Below the pieces are notes generated by a model. It was not told where the DNA came from, did no database searches, and saw only the letters and a program-made list of their open reading frames with translations. From an uncultured Collinsella sp. (lineage in GTDB: Bacteria; Actinomycetota; Coriobacteriia; Coriobacteriales; Coriobacteriaceae), in the NCBI GenBank assembly GCA_900542235.1, contig UQNB01000094.1:1-6072 (forward strand): a DNA stretch of 6,072 nucleotides, written 5' to 3'. Below are positions 1 to 5,993 of this stretch, one piece after another. The number at the start of each line of letters is the position of its first letter. Position 1 is the first letter of the stretch. The position numbers and the translations under genes were made by a program.

Positions 1-1077
<1,077 letters not shown>

Positions 1078-1174
1078 AAATGTATGGGCTTCGAGCCCGT
1101 CCGGTCCTCACAACTATTAGCTGATCGGTTCCGTTCGATTCATATGGTTCTGTATAGGAAAAGGAATTTCTCGG

Positions 1175-1192
1175 GGCCGCCTCTCGGCGGCC
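1175..1192 (-). other. rRNA leader hairpin with GNRA-type loop
   Basis: This is a perfect 7-bp stem, GGCCGCC/GGCGGCC, closed by GAGA when read on the minus-strand transcript. It lies about 100 nt upstream of the mature 16S 5' end. The bases downstream on the transcript (CCGAGAAATTCC) do not form an immediate U-tract, so I read it as a leader or processing hairpin and not a terminator. Confidence 0.55.
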
Positions 1193-1244
1193 TTGCGAAA
1201 AACAAATCCAAGTTAGACCATTTCAAATGGTTCGATGTCTGCCC

Positions 1245-1273
1245 GGATGCGACACTGGAGTTAGTGTCCATCC
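1245..1273 (-). other. rRNA leader stem-loop
   Basis: On the minus-strand transcript, GGATG+GACACT pairs with AGTGTC+CATCC around the loop AACTCC. This gives 11 bp with a single bulged G. It lies about 170 nt upstream of the mature 16S end and directly downstream of the boxA-like motif. That is where nut-type antitermination or processing structures sit in bacterial rRNA leaders. There is no following U-tract, so it is not an intrinsic terminator. Confidence 0.55.
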
Positions 1274-1279
1274 TCGCAG

Positions 1280-1295
1280 TATCCGGTTCTCAAGG
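1280..1295 (-). promoter_or_regulatory. boxA-like rRNA antitermination motif
   Basis: The minus strand reads CCTTGAGAACCGGATA, about 200 nt upstream of the 16S 5' end. It resembles the TTGAGAACT / TTGAAAACTG elements in rRNA leaders and spacers of Actinobacteria and Firmicutes, where Nus factors bind to prevent premature termination. The stem-loop at 1245-1273 follows immediately, as boxC-like hairpins often do. The assignment rests on motif resemblance and position only. Confidence 0.45.
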
Positions 1296-1482
1296 TGCAC
1301 GCTTAGCGGCTCATCCGGTCCGACCGGGCCGCGCGGCAAGGAGATATATTGCCAGACCGGAGGGGCGCCGGGGGCGGGAATCTGGGCGTACACATTTCCT
1401 ACACAGTTTGGGATCCGACTAACGTTTGCCAGCCGTTAACTACCGCTCGCCGAGCATCTCTTTATATAAGGCAGTCTCATGG

Positions 1483-2883
1483 TTAAAGCGGATACGTTCC
1501 CCTAGCTAAAGCACAGCCAGCATCGAGCAACTCATCACGTTCTTCCACCGAGAACCCCTCGGCGTAGACGCGCACCACTGGTTCGGTCCCGCTAGGACGG
1601 ACCAGCAGCCACGTGTCATCCTCGAATGCTAAACGCAAGCCATCCATATGACTAACGTTTTGCGGCACCTTGCCACAAATCGACTTGGGGTTTACGCCCG
1701 GCAGCAGGGTTCGTAACGTTTCGGCATCTTCGGCCTCAAGGCGCAAATCGCGTCGACCGTAACTCGTCTTACCAAAACTGTCCTCGAGTTGGTCTACCAG
1801 AACGCCCAAAGGCGCGTCCGTCTTTGCCATAAGCTCACACAGAATCAGACAGGCGAGGATTCCATCGCGCTCGGGCATATGCGCGGCGATGCCGATACCA
1901 CCGGCTTCTTCGCCGCCCATGAGGACGCCGCCCTTCTTCATCTCCGCCGCTATATATTTGAAACCGACCGGTTTGACGGTCACGCGGCAGCCAAGCGCCT
2001 CGGCAATGCGACGCACGAGCGTCGAGCACGAAAGATTGACGACGACGCGCCCCTCCAAATTACGAAATTGAACCAAGTCGCCCAAAACGAGCGCCATGAT
2101 CTGATGCGGATGTATATATCTGCCGCGCTCGTCAACCGCGCCGATACGGTCGGCGTCGCCGTCGGTCACCAGGCCAGCGCAAGCTCCGTCCTCGATAACC
2201 GTATGCTCGCAAGCGTCCACCCACGGCTCAACGGGGTCGGGGCAGATATCTTCTTGGTCAGGCGCCTGCCCGGCGTGAATCTCGTGCACCTCAACGCCAA
2301 GCTCGCGCAGCAAGTCGGCTAGATAGCCCTGGGCTGCGCCGCCCATGGGGTCAACAACCACTCGCAGGTGCGCGGCGCGGATGGCTTCGGCATCGACAAA
2401 CGATGCCACCGCCTGCATATAGTCAGGAATGATATCCGCGGTGCGATATTGCCCCTCGATCCCCATTGGCTCGGGAGCCATGGTCTCTTCGAGCTCTTCG
2501 ATGACATCCTGGTTGGCGGTCGAGCCGTCACCCATGCGAATCTTGAGACACAGATAACCCTGCGGATGATGGGACCCCGTCACCATGAGCGCGCCGCACG
2601 CCTCACCGTCATAAGCCGCCGCCCACGTAAGGGCAGGGGTCGGAACAGGTCGCGAAGCGAGCACGGCGTCCAGCCCGTGCGCTGCTAGCACACCCGCCGC
2701 AAGCTCAGCGAACTCGCGCGCCAGGGGCCGAGTGTCGAACCCTATATATACCGTTTTGCCCGGATTGGTCTTTTGCCATAACTCGCCGACGGCATCGGCG
2801 ATACGGGCAACGTTATCGGCAGTGAAGTCCTCATCGACGCGAGCGCGCCAACCGTCAGTTCCAAAATGAATTATCGCGCACAC
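1483..2883 (-). CDS. phosphoglucomutase/phosphomannomutase family protein
   Basis: This is a cytosolic alpha-D-phosphohexomutase, which moves phosphate between C6 and C1 of a hexose through a phosphoserine. I chose the GTG at 2883 (466 aa) because GAGGTG lies at good spacing upstream and the conserved fold begins right after it (IHFGTDGWRARV). An in-frame ATG at 2967 would add 28 residues that look unconserved. All four signature loops are visible: phosphoserine loop TGSHHP (residues 102-107, Ser104), metal loop DGDADR (241-246), sugar loop GGEEAGG (323-329) and phosphate loop RPSGTEP (429-435). Length and the stretch VGFKYIAAEM...ERDGI fit the PGM-like group of short bacterial enzymes. Two loops are atypical: HHPQGYLC where HNPxxYNG is usual, and EEAG where EESG or EMSG is usual, so the substrate (glucose, mannose or other) is uncertain. 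The gene points at the rRNA operon with no visible terminator between. All three Tyr-Ile pairs are encoded TAT-ATA. Confidence 0.93.
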   Translation of the reverse strand: MCAIIHFGTDGWRARVDEDFTADNVARIADAVGELWQKTNPGKTVYIGFDTRPLAREFAELAAGVLAAHGLDAVLASRPVPTPALTWAAAYDGEACGALMVTGSHHPQGYLCLKIRMGDGSTANQDVIEELEETMAPEPMGIEGQYRTADIIPDYMQAVASFVDAEAIRAAHLRVVVDPMGGAAQGYLADLLRELGVEVHEIHAGQAPDQEDICPDPVEPWVDACEHTVIEDGACAGLVTDGDADRIGAVDERGRYIHPHQIMALVLGDLVQFRNLEGRVVVNLSCSTLVRRIAEALGCRVTVKPVGFKYIAAEMKKGGVLMGGEEAGGIGIAAHMPERDGILACLILCELMAKTDAPLGVLVDQLEDSFGKTSYGRRDLRLEAEDAETLRTLLPGVNPKSICGKVPQNVSHMDGLRLAFEDDTWLLVRPSGTEPVVRVYAEGFSVEERDELLDAGCALARGTYPL

Positions 2884-2923
2884 GCGCAGACACCTCACAG
2901 TGTTTGGATCATGGTACGCATGA

Positions 2924-2950
2924 GGTATACCCGCAACACGCGCTCGGCAA
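2924..2950 (-). promoter_or_regulatory. weak candidate promoter for the phosphohexomutase
   Basis: On the minus strand, TTGCCG (2945-2950) is followed after a short 15-nt spacer by TATACC (2924-2929), about 40 nt upstream of the GTG start. The spacer is below the optimum and neither box is perfect. TACCAT (about 2912-2917) is an alternative -10. The terminator at 3008-3036 implies that a promoter must exist between there and 2883. Confidence 0.25.
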
Positions 2951-3007
2951 CCTGCCGGCACCGGCATTCACCATTTGGGCAAATGCTGCCGAGGACATGC
3001 AGGCAAT

Positions 3008-3036
3008 AAAAAAACCGCCCCGTATGGAGCGGTTTT
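3008..3036 (-). terminator. intrinsic terminator after the homocysteine methyltransferase
   Basis: On the minus strand an 11-bp stem (3026-3036 with 3011-3021, including one G-U wobble) closes a 4-nt loop and runs into seven U residues (complement of 3008-3014). It starts five bases after the methyltransferase stop codon. It ends the regulator-methyltransferase operon and insulates the downstream phosphohexomutase. The plus strand has only a short T-run, so termination is mainly in the minus direction. Confidence 0.9.
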
Positions 3037-3041
3037 GCCCT

Positions 3042-3935
3042 TTATATATCGAGCGCCTCGGCCATCGCTGCCGTAGTGATTGCCGTGGTTCCACAGCAAC
3101 TGCCCACCATTGCGGCACCGGCATGTCTCCATTCGATGCATGCGCGCGCGAAAGCTTCGGGGTTCTCGTGCCATACGGGGCCATCCTGAGTCTGGACCGG
3201 ATCGCCCACGTTGGGACGCACCGTGACGGGAGTAGTCGCCGATGCAACCATCCTGGGCACCGCCGCGTTCGCGGCCGCAAGCGAACAGCAATTAACACCA
3301 ACCGAGTTTGCGCCGTGTTTTTCGGCGTACAAAACGGCTGCCTCGATGTTGAGGCCATCGCCCAACAGGTCGCCCTTATCGTCAACGACAAAACTCACCA
3401 GAACAGGCATGCCGTCGGCGGCATCTCGGGCGCCGGCAAGCATGGGCTGCAAATTACGGATAGACGTCACCGTCTCGATCAGCAGACCGTCAACACCAGC
3501 ATTGAGCAAGGCGTGCGCCTGTTCGCGCGCAATGCCCCGGATCTCACGAAACTCGGCAGAGTCCTCGGCAAACCACTCAATACCGATCGGACCCATCGAG
3601 CCCAGCAGCAGCTGAGGGTGCGCCTGGCGGGCATCGTCGACGGCCCCGCGATTGACCTCCGCCACGGACGGCGCAATCTGGTCGTGCTTGAGGGCATAGC
3701 TTGATGCCTGAAAGGTATTGGTAATGAGTACCTGCGCGCCGGCGGCGACATACAAGCGATGGATACGAGAAACGGTCTGCGGCTCTGCCAGATTCCAAAA
3801 CGCCGGTGGAATATCGGCGGCATCGTACTCACTCAACAGAACACTGCCCATGGGGCCCTGCGCCAACAAGGTCTCGCTCGACAAGCGGCGCGTAAGCTCC
3901 TCGGCACCAAAGCGATTGTAATAACTCGTATCCAT
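3042..3935 (-). CDS. homocysteine S-methyltransferase family protein
   Basis: This 297-aa protein is a single Hcy-binding TIM-barrel domain, as in MmuM, BHMT and the N-terminal part of MetH. The family transfers a methyl group from a donor such as S-methylmethionine or betaine to homocysteine, making methionine in the cytosol. Visible motifs are GPMGSVLL (27-34; the family usually has DGAMGT-like sequence), ITNTFQ (71-76), DGLLIET (149-155), GVNCC (213-217) and GSCCG (278-282). Cys216 and the Cys280-Cys281 pair match the three zinc-binding thiols. No cobalamin or folate domain follows, so it is not full-length MetH, and the methyl donor cannot be read from sequence. The ATG is preceded by CGGA about 6 nt upstream. 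The gene starts 10 nt after the regulator stop, so the two are probably cotranscribed. Its only Ile ATA codon is the last sense codon, inside GATATATAA. Confidence 0.92.
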   Translation of the reverse strand: MDTSYYNRFGAEELTRRLSSETLLAQGPMGSVLLSEYDAADIPPAFWNLAEPQTVSRIHRLYVAAGAQVLITNTFQASSYALKHDQIAPSVAEVNRGAVDDARQAHPQLLLGSMGPIGIEWFAEDSAEFREIRGIAREQAHALLNAGVDGLLIETVTSIRNLQPMLAGARDAADGMPVLVSFVVDDKGDLLGDGLNIEAAVLYAEKHGANSVGVNCCSLAAANAAVPRMVASATTPVTVRPNVGDPVQTQDGPVWHENPEAFARACIEWRHAGAAMVGSCCGTTAITTAAMAEALDI

Positions 3936-3945
3936 ATATATTCCG

Positions 3946-4368
3946 CTATTCCTCGACGCTGATTCCCTGCTTTTCGAGATAGGCGAGCCAGCGGCTCATC
4001 GTGTCCTCGGATAGCGCATGCTCCATCATGCAGGCCTCGGAATCGGCTCGCTCAAATTCGACACCGAGCTCCTGAACCAAAAACGTGCGGATGAGGCGAT
4101 GACGGTACCAGATAGCCGTGCCAACCTCGCGGCCGCGATCGGTCAGGATTACCTTGCCATAGTGCGATTGCTCGACAAGCTCGGATGCCTTGAGCGCCGA
4201 AACCGCTTTATTGACCGATGCCTTGGAGACGCCAAGGCGCTGCGCGATGTCGACCGATCGCACGCCGTTGGTTTCCCCCTCTTCGCTTTCAATGCGAACC
4301 ATGCACTCCAAGTAGTCTTCGTTCGCCACCGTCAGATGTAGTTCGCGCGAGCTATTTGTCGTATCCAT
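3946..4368 (-). CDS. DtxR/MntR-family metal-dependent transcriptional regulator
   Basis: This 140-aa two-domain repressor has the length of MntR and lacks the SH3-like third domain of DtxR and IdeR. A winged helix-turn-helix (about residues 36-83; VDIAQRLGVSKASVNKAVSALK) is followed by the metal-binding dimerisation domain. By comparison with remembered MntR and DtxR sequences, the metal ligands are Asp18 (as MntR D8), Glu21, His90 (WYRH, as H77), Cys113, Glu116 and His117 (ACMMEH). Cys113 sits where B. subtilis MntR has Glu99 and DtxR has Cys102, so the site mixes both types and Mn, Fe or Zn specificity is open. I chose the ATG at 4368 because GGAAG lies just upstream; the in-frame ATG at 4389 has no ribosome-binding site. 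It is the first gene of an operon with the methyltransferase and is divergent from pepT across a 20-bp palindrome, its likely operator. Confidence 0.92.
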   Translation of the reverse strand: MDTTNSSRELHLTVANEDYLECMVRIESEEGETNGVRSVDIAQRLGVSKASVNKAVSALKASELVEQSHYGKVILTDRGREVGTAIWYRHRLIRTFLVQELGVEFERADSEACMMEHALSEDTMSRWLAYLEKQGISVEE

Positions 4369-4399
4369 GATCTTCCGTCCCTTCTGCATTCAATGGCTG

Positions 4400-4405
4400 A
4401 TTCTA
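4400..4405 (-). promoter_or_regulatory. candidate -10 box for the regulator operon
   Basis: The minus strand reads TAGAAT, a 5/6 match to TATAAT, placed so that transcription would begin about 25 nt before the regulator ATG. No TTGACA-like box is found at 16-18 bp. The -35 position falls in the palindrome at 4422-4441, so a bound repressor would block it, or an activator could replace it. Confidence 0.5.
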
Positions 4406-4421
4406 CCCCATCCAAGCGTCG

Positions 4422-4441
4422 CGGTATGCCGTGGCATACCG
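4422..4441. promoter_or_regulatory. 20-bp palindromic operator between divergent genes
   Basis: CGGTATGCC, two bases (GT), then GGCATACCG form a perfect 9-bp inverted repeat. It lies between the divergent regulator and pepT, with candidate -10 boxes at 4400-4405 (minus) and 4445-4450 (plus). The -35 positions of both fall in its left half. DtxR-family operators are palindromes of about this size with AGG/CCT-like ends, so binding by the adjacent DtxR-type protein is a reasonable inference but unproven. No U-tract follows on either strand, so it is not a terminator. Confidence 0.65.
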
Positions 4442-4444
4442 TGC

Positions 4445-4450
4445 TAGAGT
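4445..4450 (+). promoter_or_regulatory. candidate extended -10 box for pepT
   Basis: TAGAGT is preceded by TGC, giving an extended -10 (TGnTANNNT) that can work without a good -35. Its -35 position overlaps the palindrome at 4422-4441. The predicted start, near 4457, would leave a 5' leader of about 30 nt containing the pepT ribosome-binding site. Confidence 0.4.
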
Positions 4451-4476
4451 TCTTGTTGCACACGACGACCAAGATT

Positions 4477-4480
4477 GGAG
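4477..4480 (+). promoter_or_regulatory. pepT ribosome-binding site (decides the start)
   Basis: GGAG lies 8 nt before the ATG at 4489. The open frame extends upstream to an ATG at 4393, but those 32 extra residues would overlap the operator and promoter region, have no Shine-Dalgarno and do not resemble PepT. The start is therefore 4489. Confidence 0.85.
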
Positions 4481-4488
4481 CGGTCTTT

Positions 4489-5736
4489 ATGGAAAACACC
4501 ACCACGAACCCCGATGTCCTCGAACGCTTTTTGCGCTACGTCCAGATCAACACGCAGTCCGAGGATGCAAACTGCGACCAGGTACCTTCGAGCACCGTTC
4601 AGTTTGACCTTGCCAACGTGCTGGCTGAAGAGCTGCGCGAGCTTGGTGCGGAAGATGCCCACGTGACCGAGCACGCCTATGTCTGCGCGCATATCCCCGC
4701 AAGTGCGGGCGCTGAGGACAAGCCCGCCCTGGGCCTGATCGCCCATCTCGACACCACCGAAGTTGCACCGGGCGCCGGCGTGAAGCCGCACATCGTACAC
4801 TACGAAGGCGGCGACCTGGTCTGCGGCACGGTTGACGGTAAGCCCGTTGCCATGAGTACCGCCAAGCTTCCCGCCCTGAACGACCTCGCGGGTGAGGACT
4901 TGGTCTGCAGCGATGGCACCACGCTGCTGGGCGCGGACGACAAGGCAGGCGTCGCCGAGATCATGTCGCTTGTCGCGCGTATCGCTCAGGACCCTTCTCT
5001 GCCCCATCCCGCACTCGGCATTTGCTTCTGCCCTGACGAGGAGATCGGTCACGGAGCCGAGCTGTTGGATATCGATACCTTTGGCTGCAAGTACGCCTAC
5101 ACGGTCGACGGCGGCCCCATCGGCGAGCTGGAGTGGGAGTGCTTTAACGCCGCCGAGGCGACCATCCGCTTTGAGGGCCAGTCCATCCACCCGGGCGACG
5201 CCAAGGGCCGTATGGTCAACGCAGGCAATCTGTTCTGCGACTTCAACGCGTTGCTCCCCTACGTGCAGCGCCCGGAGTATACGGAAGGCTACGAGGGCTT
5301 TTATCACCTTGAGGGCGTATCTGCAACCGTCGATCACGCCACGGCGCGCTACATCGTCCGCGACCATGACGCCGCCAAGTTCCAGCAGAAACTCGACCTT
5401 ATTGATGCCGCCGCCTCGATGCTCAACCAGCGTCTGGGTGAGGAGCGCGTGACGGTCGAGATTAAGCAGCAGTATCGAAATATGGCCGAAATCGTTCGTG
5501 ACTATCCCGAGCTTATTGATGTTGCCAAGGAAGCCTACCTTGCCTGCGGCGTTGAACCCCAAGTGCTGCCGATTCGCGGCGGCACCGACGGTGCACAGCT
5601 GTCGTTCCGCGGTCTGCCCTGCCCCAACCTTTCCACCGGCGGCTATTGCTACCACGGCGTCAACGAGTTCGTCCCGGTCAGTTCGCTCGTCAAGATGACC
5701 GACGTGCTCCAGGAGCTCGTCGCCCGCTTTGCATAA
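4489..5736 (+). CDS. pepT: peptidase T (tripeptide aminopeptidase)
   Basis: This 415-aa M20-family metallo-aminopeptidase removes the N-terminal residue from tripeptides in the cytosol and belongs to peptide salvage. It aligns along its whole length with E. coli PepT as I remember it (about 408 aa), beginning LERFLRYVQINTQSED. The active site is intact: His86 and Asp88 (AHLDT), bridging Asp150 (LLGADDKAG), catalytic base Glu184 and ligand Glu185 (PDEE), Asp207 (TVDGG) and His389 (YHG). The lid or dimerisation region holds IHPGDAKGRMVNA (233-245), and IRGGTDGAQLSF (362-373) lies near the C-terminus. There is no signal peptide. It is a single-gene unit, divergent from a metal-dependent repressor and closed by its own terminator. 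The shared upstream palindrome suggests metal-linked control. In enterobacteria pepT is induced by anaerobiosis; no such site is recognised here. Confidence 0.97.
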   Translation: MENTTTNPDVLERFLRYVQINTQSEDANCDQVPSSTVQFDLANVLAEELRELGAEDAHVTEHAYVCAHIPASAGAEDKPALGLIAHLDTTEVAPGAGVKPHIVHYEGGDLVCGTVDGKPVAMSTAKLPALNDLAGEDLVCSDGTTLLGADDKAGVAEIMSLVARIAQDPSLPHPALGICFCPDEEIGHGAELLDIDTFGCKYAYTVDGGPIGELEWECFNAAEATIRFEGQSIHPGDAKGRMVNAGNLFCDFNALLPYVQRPEYTEGYEGFYHLEGVSATVDHATARYIVRDHDAAKFQQKLDLIDAAASMLNQRLGEERVTVEIKQQYRNMAEIVRDYPELIDVAKEAYLACGVEPQVLPIRGGTDGAQLSFRGLPCPNLSTGGYCYHGVNEFVPVSSLVKMTDVLQELVARFA

Positions 5737-5762
5737 GCCTGGCTGCACAAGTCCAAAAGACG

Positions 5763-5801
5763 AATCGCCCCGTCCTCAACCAAGAACGGGGCGATTTTTT
5801 T
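5763..5801 (+). terminator. intrinsic terminator after pepT
   Basis: AATCGCCCCGT (5763-5773) pairs perfectly with ACGGGGCGATT (5786-5796) around a 12-nt loop. Seven T residues (5795-5801) follow, overlapping the end of the stem. It begins 26 nt after the pepT stop codon. There is no matching A-run on the left, so it acts mainly in the plus direction. Confidence 0.93.
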
Positions 5802-5862
5802 GCTGCAATGAGAACAGGTTGACGCACGCCAGCCTCTTAACGCAAGGAGTGTCCCAAACTGC

Positions 5863-5891
5863 CGGCACAAAAGGAACGTCCCCAAGTGCCG
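5863..5891 (-). repeat. REP-like hairpin unit 1
   Basis: The minus strand reads CGGCAC, then TTGGGGACGTTCCTTTT, then GTGCCG: a 6-bp stem around a 17-nt G-rich core. The same core, with different arms, recurs twice within the next 100 nt. I recall TGGGGACG-type cores in extragenic palindromes associated with RAYT/IS200-like Y1 transposases. No transposase is present here, so mobilisation in trans is an inference. Confidence 0.55.
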
Positions 5892-5919
5892 CAAAATGAC
5901 GACATCCACTCTCGCTTTG

Positions 5920-5993
5920 TGGGTAGTCATTGGGGAGGTTCTTGTTTGACTAGTCGTTTAAAAACGTCCCCAATGACTACCCAACGACTAGTC
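5920..5993. repeat. interlocked inverted pair of REP-like units 2 and 3
   Basis: Two opposed units overlap. Unit 2 (plus) has stem TAGTCA/TGACTA (5924-5929/5947-5952) around a TTGGGGAGGTTCTTG-type core. Unit 3 (minus) has stem TAGTC/GACTA (5975-5979/5951-5955 on the plus strand) around TTGGGGACGTTTTT. Together they create a perfect 17-bp inverted repeat (5920-5936 with 5967-5983, 30-nt gap) and an interleaved 11-bp inverted repeat GACTAGTCGTT/AACGACTAGTC (5948-5958 with 5983-5993). The order A-B-A'-B' allows alternative folds or a pseudoknot. The paired layout resembles a BIME of REP elements. Confidence 0.6.

Larger units (their letters stand above)
1078..1482 (-). other. rRNA operon leader and spacer, no gene
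   Basis: These 405 nt separate the phosphohexomutase stop codon from the 16S 5' end, and both genes are on the minus strand. I see no coding gene, tRNA or U-tract terminator. The stretch holds several stem-loops: 1086-1098 (GGGCT/AGCCC), 1175-1192 (7 bp with a GAGA loop on the transcript), 1217-1231 (ACCATTT/AAATGGT, one-base centre), 1245-1273, and a nested structure with outer stem 1315-1320/1355-1360 and inner stem GGCAA/TTGCC at 1335-1339/1349-1353. A boxA-like motif lies at 1280-1295. The rRNA promoter should lie between about 1300 and 1480, but I could not find a convincing TTGACA/TATAAT pair. AT-rich TATATAAAG on the minus strand (about 1461-1468) is one possible -10 or UP-like element. 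The half of the 16S processing stem that pairs with the 3' trailer cannot be judged from this window. Confidence 0.8.

Noticed and set aside
1175..1192. The GC-rich hairpin as a terminator for the phosphohexomutase
   Set aside because: No U-tract follows the stem, and it lies about 290 nt past the stop codon, within the rRNA leader.
2884..2967. N-terminal extension of the phosphohexomutase from the ATG at 2967
   Set aside because: The 28 extra residues look unlike the family and would cover the probable promoter and ribosome-binding site. The GTG at 2883 has a good Shine-Dalgarno and directly precedes the conserved domain.
4393..4488. N-terminal extension of PepT from the ATG at 4393
   Set aside because: It would translate through the palindrome and -10 box and lacks a ribosome-binding site. 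PepT homology begins just after the ATG at 4489.
4444..5748. A 434-codon open frame antisense to pepT
   Set aside because: It is the exact shadow of a complete pepT with all catalytic residues. The antisense protein has no recognisable motif, and long antisense frames are common opposite GC-rich genes.
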